Shown one piece after another: positions 1 through 13,000 of a DNA stretch of 64,000 bases (its first letter is position 1; the number at the start of each line of letters is the position of its first letter). Both the position numbers and the translations under genes were made by a program. This DNA is from Montifringilla adamsi (Eukaryota; Chordata; Aves; Passeriformes; Passeridae), in assembly GCA_017590115.1 (NCBI GenBank), contig JAGGNK010011892.1, forward strand, positions 3,811,993 to 3,875,992. Direction: 5' to 3'. Below the pieces are notes generated by a model. It did not search any database. It was not told where the DNA came from and saw only the letters and a list, made by a program, of their open reading frames with translations.

Positions 1-866
1 CCTGGGGTTAGAAGGGTTCAGATAAAAGGATCCTGGTCTGCATGTGTCACATGCTGCTCCTTCAACATTCTCCTGTTAAGGCATAGTTCAAAGAAATTTC
101 AGTGCTTTATTTTTTTGCTTTTCTGAGGTCTCCAAAATTTCCTGCACACAAAACAAATCTTCTGAAAGAATATATATTTAAATGTATAGAAACAAATGAA
201 TGAAAATACGTGGTTGTCTGGATGGGCTATATTACAAATGCAAATAAAACGGTCTTGGAGGCTATCTCATAAGCTTTCTTTCCAGTTTATAATCTGAAAT
301 GTGAAGCACCACTGAGTAATAAATATTAGTCAGAGACAGCTGGTAACTTCCCTGCCAAAACCCTCCTGCTGGCTTTTGCAAACCCACAATATAAAAGGTC
401 ACTTGTGAAAGTTCACATTCATCACATTTAATTATGCAGATCAGAACAAAAGAAGATTTCCTAGCTATAATGATGTGGTAAAATGTCAACTGACATAATA
501 TGGCTAAAAAAAGCATGGGACTTGGTTAACATCCAAAAGGCAAGATGCAGATGGATAAAGTGGATCTGTGCAGGGTACAGGCTGCTCCAGTGATTCAATG
601 GGCATTTACTCTGCAGCTCCCTAACATCCTGCAAAAACTAAGACCACCTGTACAACTGACAGATATTGAAGCCATTTTAAAATGGTATTTAATGTTACCA
701 TGATAATCTGTACACATACTGCAAAGTGTGACGGCTTCATACAGCTTAATTTAATTTTTACTGAAAGTTTAATGATAAACTCACTTTATTCACCCCATTA
801 TATATGAAATAGTCATGGGCATGCAAATGATGCTTATGAGAGCAGAAGTAATTTGATGTATCTGAC
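1..866 (-). other. LAMA3 intron 35 (partial)
   Basis: Intron sequence reaching the window edge; no convincing next exon and no mobile element seen. Confidence 0.6.
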
Positions 867-1011
867 CTTGCAAAGGCAAATTCCTGTCTGGGGATCGCAA
901 ACATCTGGCTCTGTTCCACCTCTGTTACAGCTACATGGCACACAGTTAGGGAAGCCATAAGTTCCAGGAGCACACTGATCACACTGACGTCCTTTTATTC
1001 CTGGTTTGCAC
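867..1011 (-). CDS. LAMA3: LAMA3 exon 35: LE repeats, last exon in window
   Basis: Residues 1436-1484. Encodes [40 protein letters not shown] and QTGICLCK. Phase 2 in, phase 0 out (CAAG|GTCAGA). The next expected exon (starting with an ENVEG-like sequence) is not found before the left edge. Confidence 0.95.
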
Positions 1012-4000
1012 CTTTATCAACAAACACAGAGGAGACAGTCAATAAGGGAGGTAGGAATGGAGCAGGGAAGGGAAAATAAAACAACAGGTAGGTGAATCTT
1101 CAAAGGGATTGCATGGCTATCACACGACTTTATGACTTCCACAAAGAAAAAGCAGGACGTTAGTATTGTTCTCAAATTTTGAATTGTGTGATGTTTTAGA
1201 TGGCCACAGAACTGAGTAGGAATAGATTCGACTTTGAAGGATAAAAATGCTCACAATAGAATTAGACTTCTGCAGCTATTCAGGGCTCACAGTGCAGAAC
1301 TATTCTCTCTGTACACCAAGGTGTAAAACACAGATGTTGAATATAGGTAAGCAGAGCGGGAAGAAGATTTATAGCTGCAAAATATGCCTGGGCATTACTC
1401 AAGGCATGCACCTCATAACAGAAAAATAGGGAATTGCAAGCATATGAATAATTACAGTGACCTCAATCAAAACTTGGGTTAGTTTACAACTGTTCACAGT
1501 GGATAAAATCCATTTTGCTCACACTGAAGAGTGAATACTTTACATTTTCCATAACCTCTCCAAACACCTGAAAAGAGCATTGAAGCAAACCATTCATGCA
1601 TTGTTTTTAACACACATAACCCAAACTTACTTGCATTGCCCACTGGTTTTATCACATTCTGGGTTTGCCACATCAACAATTCCTTTTTCTGAGCAGTTGC
1701 AGCTCTTGCAGCCAGCAAGGGGATGATAGCTGAAATAATATTTCTCACACACTTCACATTTTGGCTTCACCGTTCGTGGAGGGCAAATGCATTTACCAGT
1801 CACGTCATCACAAAGACGCTGCCCACAGCTGCACACTAGATCAAAGAAATGGTTATACAAATCAATCACATCTCATCTCACAACAATCAACTCTTATTGA
1901 ATATGCAACAAATACACACAACTCTTATGTATAGAAAACATGACTTTTCTCTCACTAGTTTAAAGTTCAGGGTCATAGAAACCAACTATGTGATTGTTTC
2001 AAAGAGCAGGTTTAGTGCTTGGCTCTTTTCCACTGATTGGTTGCTTAACTTCACCACAGACATTGTTTATCACTTGCCAAGACTGCCAAGGATTAGTTTT
2101 GGTGTCAAGGGCCCCACTTTTATAAAGCAATGTTTATAAACATCAAGTATAGTATGTATGAAAGCAGCTGAGGACTGCTGGTGTAATCTATAGATCTGTT
2201 GTTATTATTAACATCAGAATATGAGGAATTAGGAATGCTGTGTCTCTGATTATCTATGGAAAAGCTTGAAGGTGTAGAATGGGATTAAACATTAACAGCT
2301 TGGAAATTAATCAGCAGTCAGTGCAGAAAAAAAATCAATTTCACTGTGGCAATATGGATTTTAACCAGTTCAGCTGTAAGCCTACTACACCTGATCAGAC
2401 AACACATGCGAAGGCTCACTTCACCATGGTGTGCTTCAGGGGAATGGGATTTCTTCTGTCTTAAACTGGAAGCTACACTATGGCGAAGCTAAAACAGCCC
2501 GACCAGTCTCTCACAGCATCAGGCTCTACAAAGAAAAGCCAGGCTGCGGTACATCTGCAGTAAATTCAGAGGAGTAAGTATGTGGCCAGGTCAGGAGCTG
2601 CAGGAGTGCAAGCACATACTTACACTTGCAAAACGGGAATCCATAGTAGCCGGTTCGGCATCGGCTGCACCGGCGACCGATGACGTTGGGTCTGCAAGCA
2701 CACTGCCCTCCCAGGGGGCTGCACGTGGGGCTAGTGGCACCCGCGCTGTGGCAATCACATGGCAGGGCTCCGTTGTTGTAGAAAGCCACCAGTGACCTCT
2801 CAGAGTCCTTACAGAAGACCGATGATCGCTCTGGGCTATTTAAATTGAAATATAAATCATGTAAGTGCTGGCATTCAGAATTGTTATGAGAGTGTTTTGC
2901 AGTGGTTCAGAAAATTAAGGTTCTGTCTTTCAAACAGTTTGACATAAGGATGGCATCAGCACACATGCAAGGATATACTTTAATTAAATGGGGGTGAACG
3001 GCTTTGAACATGCAGGTAAGAGGTTTTATCATAGCAAGTGCGTATTAGTTGTATCAGTTCAGACATGCCAAGCAGAATACCAAATACCTAAGATGGAAAT
3101 ACCAAAGACAGGAAGCTGACAAAGATTTTCCTGTTTTGTGCTGTGAGCAATAAAGCTCTACCTTTCTATTGGATTTGCAATAGAAAGTCATGGAAAAATG
3201 ACTCATGGAAATTCAATGGGCTAGCATAAGCCAGGAAAAGCATTTTAATGTAGCACAATTATAGGAATTTAAGACAGCTCTTTAACACAGAGTAAAAGTA
3301 ATATTATTCCCAGTTTGTTGTCAATGTTCAGTTTCTTAGAAAGTGATGCTTACTCAATATAAAAACTGTTTCCTCCACATTGGCTGATAAAATCAAATGA
3401 CTTGTCCACTGTCTTTTTGTCAAGAATTGTGTAACTGTAGGTGTCTGCTGGAACAACTAAGATATTTTCCTTAAAACAATAAGAAAGCTAAATTGTACAT
3501 TTCAGAGAAAAACAAAAAGATACAAGCTAAGGCATTTACAGATTTAAATGTCGCTTCATTATACATTCTGTATAGTTTCAAAACCTTTAAGATTTTAACT
3601 AAAAATAAGAAAATAAACTTTGCATACTGCCCTCAAAGTGATGCTACAAGCAGTGTACAACAAAAACAGTGCAAAGTATCTTAAAAATTTAAAATAAAAC
3701 CAAAAGCAGTGCAAAAGTGCACGAAAAATCTGAAACACAACATTAAGAAATTTATTCTTTTTGGCTTTTATCTTTGCATCTATCTCTAAATGAATGGTGA
3801 AACTGAGAATAACATTTTCAAGTACATTTACGTAATACACATACCAGAACCAGTGTTTTTCCATTCGGTATCATCACTGTAACAGAGACCATGGCTTCAG
3901 AAATGTCAAGTTCAATTTGGTTTGCTGCAACCACCTGAACCCGACAGCCAGAAGTATGAGGGCAGAATGAAGCATTGAAAGTACCTAAAAGAAAAAATAC

Positions 4001-7000
4001 ATTGGGTTTATGTGAGAAGGTTTTGGTTGCAGCAGGCTACTGGGGTGGGTTCTAGGAAGAATCTTTTTACAGATTTTCAATGTCCCACAGAGCCAATCCC
4101 AGTCGGCTCCAAGGCAGACCCAACACTGTCCAAGGCTGCATCTGACCATGGTAGTGCCTCTGGAATAACATATTTAAGAAAGGGGAAAAACCCCAGCTCA
4201 ACAGCAGTTGCAGCCAGAGAGAAGAGTGAGAACATGCAAGAGAAACAACCCTGCAGTCACCAAGGCCAGTGAAGAAGGAGGGCTCCAGGTGCCGGACCAG
4301 AGATCCGCCTGCAGCCCGTGGAGGAGACCCCCTCAAGAGCAGGTGGATGCCCAAATAGGGTCCGTGAACTCCACACTGGAGCAGTCTCCTAGCAGGCCTT
4401 GTGACCCCATGGAAGGCACCCACACTGGAGAAGTTAGTGAAGAATTGCAGCCCAGGAAAATGATTCGTGTTGGAGAAGTTGGTGGAGGATCGTCTCCCAT
4501 GTGAGGGATCCCACACCAAAGCATGGGAAGAGTGCGAGCAGTCCCTCGCTGAGGTGAGGAGGAAGGAACAGAGACAACCTGTGATGAACTGAGTACAGCC
4601 CACATTCTCTGTACCCGTATGCCACTCAGTGGGAGGAGTTGGAGAAATTTGGGAGTAAAGCTGAGCCCAGGAAAAAGGGAAAATTGGAAGGAAAGTGAAG
4701 CTTTGGGTACCTGGTGTCCATCCAGGGTCAACCCAACACAGATCCATATCCCAAAATGCTAAGAAAGGAAAGGGGTTAGGTCAAATTCAGATGCCTACCT
4801 GACCATACATGTCCTGCATTCACATGGACTTGCACAGAGAACACTGGGTGTGCCGGCTGATAAAAATGTACCACAAATACATATCTGCCCAAGTGGGGCA
4901 CTCTGCCACTCAAGGTTATCTGGTTCTGGAGAAACAAGAACAGCTCTGGTATGAAAACACAATCACAAAAAAGATTTGTTTTGTGAAACATTATTGCTTA
5001 TCAGCTGTGCTCAGTGCCCCCTACCTGCAGTGAAAGAGAGGGGGCTTAGCATCTCTCAGCAAGTTCAATTTCTTCAAGGAAAATGGCATTACAACTGCAG
5101 GCTCCGTTTGCCTGCCAAGCACATTTAACATTCTTCTGCAGTCTGTAAGACTTGGTGTAGTTCAGAAAGAAGCTGGTGTTTGGAGCTTTCCCCCTCTCCT
5201 CATTCCTAATATTGTCTCTGTGGCTTACTCAGTTTGCAACATTTTCATCATATCACATCATCCAGTTTTGATTATCTTACAGAATTTCATCTATTTAACT
5301 TTACTAAGAACATACCCTGTGACTTGCAAAACAAAGTTTTCAAAATATGAGGTACCTGTAACGGTGTCAGGGTGACTCCATGAACTGAACCAGCAGGTAA
5401 AGTGGCACTCAATGGATCATGGAGTACATTCTCCTGTACTTCGGAAATTGTCCCATCTTGCAATGCATCCAAAACCAAAGCTCTTGGTGGAGTCTCAAAA
5501 ACTGAGGGAATGCATGCTGCACTAAACACAGAACCACAGTAATCATCCTTGGGGCCAGGAGAAAGTTTTAATCATAACAGGAAAAGCTGTGTACTAGACT
5601 GTACTGTAATGGATAATGCAATAATAACTCCTGTACCTATTTGGATTCTTTGTGAATGATCAGAAAGTTAACGAAAACAAGAGATATGGATTTAACTTCC
5701 ATAAGAAGGGGAAAGTGTGTACACTTTTAATGTATTAACGGATTTTATTCACACCAAATCTCCATAACTAAGTTTCCGTGGAAAGAATTTGCTAAGGAAG
5801 AGGAAACTTAAGGGAATCAGGAGCACTAAAAATTAAATACATTTTAGTTAATCCAGTTAGTTACATTCACCAGAATCTGTACTAATATTGAATTCTCAGT
5901 TCTACAAATATTTATGTAGGTGTATCCTTTAAACATGCAAGTTTTCCCACTGAAGTCAATGGGACTACTTAAGTATTTAGAAGTTAAGTATATACTCAAA
6001 TATTTGTAGAACTGAAGCCAAAATAAATAACAGTACTCCTTGAAAGCATCCTTATTCATTCACTGCTGTGTTTAACTATTTCTTCCTTGGCATATTTAAT
6101 TCTGGGATTGAGAGAAGAATTTTCCAAGACAGCAGGATAAAATATTTTTGGGGGTTCCCTGGTTGTATTTGTTCACTTCTAGTAAGTACTCAACAGACAA
6201 TGATTAATCTTTGCTCAAGACAGGCCCACAACTGGAATGGCAAGTATGTTTCAGGGCCAGAACTGAGATGTCTTTGCCAGGCCTGTGTGAAAAATCATGC
6301 AGCTTAACATTACAATAATGTTAAGGTGAGCCAAGCCTCTGCATCTTTCAACTTGATGAACTTAAACATTTTCAGGAAAGCAAAAATGCTACCAGATAAC
6401 AATAAAGGCAAAACAAAAACCTACAGTGAACAATGCAAATGTAACAAGAGTTTTAAAAAATATCCAACACAAAACTAAATAAAATATGTATGTTTCTACA
6501 TAGGTTTTATTTTGAATCATATTTTTCACCCATCCTCTTTCCCTTTTTCACTCAAAATATAAATGCCTGTATTTACAAAATAACTTCGGTGCAAGGACAA
6601 GTATTTTCAGTCTTAGAAAGCTGCTCTCAGTGGTAACACTGAGCAGGACAATTAAAGCTGTGATTCAATGCTATGCATGCTTGGAAACCAAGCACAGTCA
6701 CATGTTTTTATCCAATTTACTATCCAGATTTTTCTGCTTTCTGTTTTAATTCAACCATTATATTAGAAGCTACCATTTGGAAAACTATTAGAGCAAATCA
6801 CCAACTCTTTTTGCCTCTTAAGTCCTGCAAATGACATTCACTTTTATTTTGAGAACCTTCCCACTGCTAGATCAGTAGGAAGAAAGCTTTAGGAGTAGGC
6901 ATCACGAGGCACATCCTGGGGAGTGCAGCAGGCACTGAAATGTGGAGGTCCCTAATTTGGAAGCTGCAGTGACAGTTCCTCCCTATCCCAAAGAACAAAA

Positions 7001-10000
7001 GATGTGGAGGGGAAGAGCTTCAACAGGACAGAGGAGATGCTCTGCAGAACCCAAACCTGACCACTGGGGAAGGCAAGGTTCAGGTTCAGATTGCCACAGC
7101 AAGAGAAGAGCTGCCAGCCTGGATCAACCAAGCGGTACATGAGTCCCCTAATTACTGCTCCTATAAAGTATGATGGAGGAGAAGGATCAGCTGGCTTTAC
7201 TGTGTGAGGTGAATGATGAGGGCACACGTACCCTAAGGGCCCCACGATGACAGGGAAAAGGGAATGGCTTGTTTGGGAAGCAGGGTTGAGTAATTTGAGG
7301 CTGCCAAGTTGTGCCTCAAAGGGCAGTCACATCCCACCTAGTAACAAACTAAAGCCATTTTGGGACAGCTGAAGCAGTAACATGAAGAAAACTCCAGAGG
7401 GAACAGTAAGAATTTCAGGCCACTAAGGTAGGAGTGATTTTCCAGCTTGGACACATCATACTGGATGGCATGTGAAAGATGCATGTTTTCTCACACATCA
7501 GCACTGGGAAGTTCAGATGGGCAAGGAAAAAGCTGTTATCAACAAAATTCTGCGCAAAGACTGTCTAGATTAACACTAACATTTCAGCTTCTTTACCAAG
7601 ACTACTTTACAGAAGTGGCCTACAAATCACCTGTGAGTCACTGAGTAAAGCTTCACTCAAAAGAATCAAAACACCATTTATTCTACCTTTCAAGGTTGTC
7701 CTCAGATAATAGGAAGGATAAAACCAAGCAAGTTACCTTCCATCACTGTTACTCCTGTAAGCAGCTATGCACTGCACTTTAGGATCCACATACTCTGGAG
7801 AAAATTCTTCAGCTGATATAATGCAGACCTTGTGCTGAAAAACAAGCACAAGGCACAATTAATATCATAAATAACAGGGCCAGGCCTGAACAGGAAGGAT
7901 GAAGCCTAATTTTAGCATAGGGAGATATGAGCCCAAAGCCATGTTCTGTCATGGACCTCCCACAAGACTTTGGATCCCTTTACCTCCCTGCACCTCAGTG
8001 CCTCAGGGTTAAATAGCATTTTTCTGTCCTTGTCAAGGGAATACTGGCTGTTCAGGAGGGAAATAACTAAAAGATAAGCATATATATGTGGTAAAAGGAA
8101 AGACAGAAGACCAGCTCAAAGGCTGAGAAGCAAGGCAAGGAATGTAGGGAGGTAGGAGGGAAAAGTCCTTGGAGACTTTTGGACCCTGGGGGAACTCCCA
8201 GACTTCCTCAAATAAAGGCACAAACACTTGCTCGTGCAAAGTCCATGGGATTGAGTTTCAGTGACACCAGGACTTGTCTCCCAGGATCCAGAACCCATTT
8301 CAAAAGAAGCAAGACCTCATATGGCATTTTTTTTCTTTTAACTGAAAGTAGACAGGGACAAATAAATTTGTGGTAGTCCTGCTGTATCCATGGTGGCACG
8401 GACATAAGGGACAGCACTGGAGGTGGCTCCCATTTGCCTCTCTACTCTGCATGAAGGGAACACACAAGTGTCTTTAACCCCAAAACTGCTGCCATTGACT
8501 TCATGATCAGTGTCTACATACCAGAAGCACTTCTTTTCCCCTTTCCCATCTTTTGCTAAGTGCAGACTTTACAATTTAAGATTGTGAAGGTTGGATCTTG
8601 TTAGCACAGCAGTTGCTGCAGGAAGCTAACAGAAAATGTAAAAGCTATTAGTTTACACTGACTCATGAAGTGAAGAAAGCATGTATCAGCTGTTAGTCCT
8701 AGTAGTTGTTACTAGCTGGGTTGAAGCTCAAGATTTTAACAGCTCTTGTGTTTGTAAAACAAAGCAGACACAAAATTCAGTCTCCAGAAAAGTATATTCC
8801 TAATGTGGCCAAAAGAGGTCAGTGAAGGCTTTTTATTAAAAATACCTAAAAGCTATATGATTAATGAATGTATTTATTACCTGAATTTTTTAAGAGACAC
8901 AGGTAACTCCTACATGCGTTTTGAGGATTTAGAAAAAATGAAAGATCAAAAAAGACAATAAAAGATTATGTATAAAAGCTACCAGAATATGTTTCCTCTG
9001 AAATTTACTTGTAGAAGAGAAAGGGGAACTGAAAAAAAAGCACAAGAAAGCTGGAGAAAACCTTGCCAATAAAGGCAAAGTTCTGTTTGTCTTTTCAAAG
9101 TGACAAGTGTGCCTCAGCACTCTGGGGTGTATATAAAGCATGTCTAGTCAAGCATCTAACATACTTAATTTCACACGTTACCTTACAGAATGTGAACATA
9201 GGGAGACAAATATCTTTGTTTACCCCAACAAGGAACAAGTATTACCAAAGGGAAAAGGCAATGTCAACTTACCAGAAGAAAATTACTTGATGATGCCTTC
9301 AGACGTATCTTTGTGTCTGCTAGAAGGTCATAGGCTGCAACGCGATTCCTGTCATCGACTACAACGCTGCGACAGAGGAAACTGAGACAGAAAGCAGGAT
9401 TAGGGACGAGCCTGCTGGCATTGCCACGTTGTTTAGGCTGTCACCTAGCTTCACTGCCTGGCTGTTGACTAGCCACAGCACCTGGCCCTCCTGCTGGACC
9501 ATAACTAACCTGCCTGCGGCCACTGTGGAACATGCACTGTCCTTGCCAGTGAGACACAGGATCTACCATGTATAAAACACTGCTTATCCCGGGTGGGTTA
9601 GAGCTGAAGCCTCCAGATCTCAGCTGAGACATCCGTTTGAGCTCCTGGCTTAAGTAGGATGTGGACAGACAGCCACACATAGATACTACCTGCAGACATT
9701 TTCACACCGTGTAACGTGTGCAACTAATATTCTCCTGCCTGGGCTGTGCTCCTTGGGGTGCCAGCACACACCAGTTGCTCCTGTCCACTACTGCCATGTG
9801 CCTCTGAGGATGTGAATCAGTAACTCTTGCACACACACTGGGCAAGGCCTGATCTTAGGAAGCTATTCTGTACACCGAGATACTCCTTAATGCAAGTGAA
9901 AAAAAAGGTTTGCCTCCTCTACAAACAAAAAAATGTGGCAGTTTTGCTCTTGTTTAAAGCATAGATCAGAAAGAAAGGTCAGCTTAGGGCTAGGGACATG

Positions 10001-13000
10001 TAAAACTAGAGAAATATAGGTCCCTTACTCATGATTTGCTCAAAGCCTGTGATGCTTTATTCTCTTACCAGGTTTTATTCAGAATACTCAAGCTCACTGA
10101 GCTGTAAGAAAGTCCAGCACAGTATACTACAAATTCTACAAGTTACTGTTATCTACATGTACCTCACTATGTCATTGCTTGATTTATTTTTTATCAGAAG
10201 AGACTTGCACCTTCCTGTTTGGGAAAGATGACACAGCACCTCATTCACAATGTGACCACTCAGTTCTTGCAGAATATCTGCAGAAGGAATTTGCTGCATT
10301 GCTACATTAAAGCAGCAAGGGCTTAGTTTGTATTTCCATGAATACATTTCTAATGTATCATATAAACAAACAAGTATGTTCAAAATCAGCCCATAAAATG
10401 TGGGTGTTTGGGGAAAAAAACCACCAAAACCCCAATAAAATGGAAGATTAATAGCAAGAAGTCTGGGGCACAAAGTGTTATATAACAGGCTAAAACAAGA
10501 GCTTTCCCCAGCAATAACCTGACAAGGTCACTGCTTCACATGGCTGTGCTCTGTATGACAAGCATGCTGATGAAAAGGATTTTTTTTACTGAACAATTTC
10601 ATCCTGAATATCCTTAAGCCTCCATTCTGCCAAACAGTTGGCTCATGGGAGTAAAGGCTGCATGTCTGTAGTCCCCTGGCACTGGGTAGCTCTCCCAAGG
10701 GCTCAAAATAAGCTGAGGTGCTCAAGTGTTAAAGACAATCTCACTCAGGACAGGTAAAATCTCTTGTGCAGAAACATCTGCAGTAACCTCATCAGTCAGC
10801 AAGGATAAAGATGCATTTGGCTGAAGACCTTGCCTGCAGCCTAACAGCCAGAGGATGACTACAGGCAGAATTTCAGAGACCTTTATACTTCTGCCTCAGC
10901 AAACCCTGTTAGAAATGGTGGGAATACTCTTGTAAAAGTGGCTGCTGCATTTTTTATAGCCAAAGCCCTTGGACACAATTTTAACTGAAGAAAATCAGTG
11001 CAGGCATCTGCAGCCAACACCGATGCTCCTCCACTGGACTTGGAGATTAGTAGTTTGTAAGGATTCAAAAACGTGTATCAAAAAGTAACCCTTTGAATAG
11101 GAAAACAATTCATTGAAGCAGCAGCAATATTTAATGAGCTTACTGCACGAAGAGAATTAAAAACCTCTACAAAATCCACAATCCTACACTTGCTTTTAAA
11201 TCACCCTAGAATTTTAACAATCTACATGGTAAAATGGATTCATAAAAATATAATTACATTCCAAATGCTTATTTAACCATTTAGTGATTACTTCTGAAAT
11301 TCTTACCTGTATTTACAACTGTATATTCTTACTCTGCCTTCAGTGACAGGTCCAGGGCTATGCACTGTTACCTCTGCAGTGTTTATCTGATCCTCCTCGT
11401 TGGCATATTCAAAAACCAGAACATAGCGACCCACTTGAGGAACATTTATGGTCATCTCTAAATTGACCTGGGTCAAAAGAATTGAAGAACAAGAAAGGAG
11501 TTAAATTTTTCACTCCCATTTCTTGCAGGAAGCTCCCATTTCCTGCTCTTTTGACTGGTCAGCAATAGCCCAGAGTCAGTCCTGCCGTGCCTCAACAGAG
11601 GACATCCATCAGAATGCAAGCAATGCTTATAAATATCACTTTGTCCTCTAACAAGAGTCAAACAAGTTCAAGAAGCAGCTGCCATTATAACAGCTCTAGG
11701 AAAGCGTAAAATAACCCTGGGAAATTGCTATATTATTATTTCTCTTCTCCCTAGCAGAAAGGGAAAAAATCTTATGATGCTAAAAAATTGTCACCATCAT
11801 CTCTAAGCTATCCTTAACAACATACAAAAACTGAGTTTACTTCTCCACTGAAAAAATATTTCCAGGAACACAAAATTCCTACTATAACAATGCTGTATTT
11901 TGATTCCCTACTCCCTGAAGTGTGAAAGCATCTTCTCCAGCAAACAATAACACTTTGAAGCATCAAGTTTTTCTTTTAGATTTCTTACACAAAGTGGTTA
12001 ACACAATATTTGATGCAAAATACTTCTAAGTAGTTAAGTGCTGTGGTTACAAAGGCTTTGCTTCAGTTGACTATATAATTATTTTCAAATTTTTCTCAGC
12101 ATTTCCTTAGGCTACAAACACTTAAACATGTAAATAATTCTGTCAACAGCCCTCTTGACTTCACTGCAATTATTCATACCAGTAAATTTTGCACATGCAT
12201 CAGTGATGAAGCACCAGAGCCTGTGGCATGTGAGTATTCTTGCTGTACTTGATATTTTTAAAAGAAATACCGAAGCACAGCAATAGAGGCCATAACCATT
12301 TTACATTATTATTATATACTTGGTAGAATACCTTACTTTTTGCCGAACACACTTCTAGTAGATCTTCTCATTTCATAAAACATGTTTTGCTTTCAAAGGA
12401 CCTACAGCAGTGGCATAATTGCTTCTGCTTGTTTTTCAGTCAAGTAAACATTCTACCTAACTGCAGCTATTTAAGAAAAAAAGATTAATTTAGAGTGATG
12501 TATGTACACCATTTCTGCTGACAAAACATTATGTCATTTCTTCTGAACAATCCCAGTATGCCTAAGGGAGAAGGATTTTTATTTAATGAAATGTTTTTAC
12601 CAGAGTGGAATGTCCACTCCAGTCACAGTTATAAATCTGCCTACACGGATATTTTCACATAGTTTTGCGTAAAATGCAGAGCTTAGTGCCGAGTCAGTTT
12701 TAGGGATGTGTTAAGATCTGAAAATCTGCAACCATTTTAGTCTGGTAGGTTTATAGTCAACAGCACAGACGGGACTGCAATTAGCAGGCAGGAATCTGAC
12801 CTCTCTTCCACTGATGTGGGCCATCACAGGCTGACTGGGAGCTGGCTGTCGCACAGGTATTCCTCTGGATTCTCCCCCGTGTCTGAAATGCACTGCCTCT
12901 GAACCAAGGACACAGGAAAATCTGCCCAGGGGCAAATGCTGATAGAGCAAGCAGCTTACACCGAAAAAAACAAACAAAAAAACCGAACAGAAAACCAAAC

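Noticed and set aside
262..516. Minus-strand frame with KCDECELS..TFY, slightly like the next expected LE exon
   Set aside because: No AG acceptor or ENVEG-like start precedes it, the cysteine and glycine spacing is wrong, and no good donor follows. Probably chance, at best a decayed exon.
4067..4747. 226-codon minus-strand frame and smaller overlapping frames in intron 30
   Set aside because: They lie wholly inside the LTR and read it backwards; there are no splice sites that would join them to the laminin frame.
6930..7400. GC-richer stretch in intron 28 as a hidden exon or known repeat
   Set aside because: No frame with family resemblance and no repeat signature I can name; left as unexplained intron sequence.
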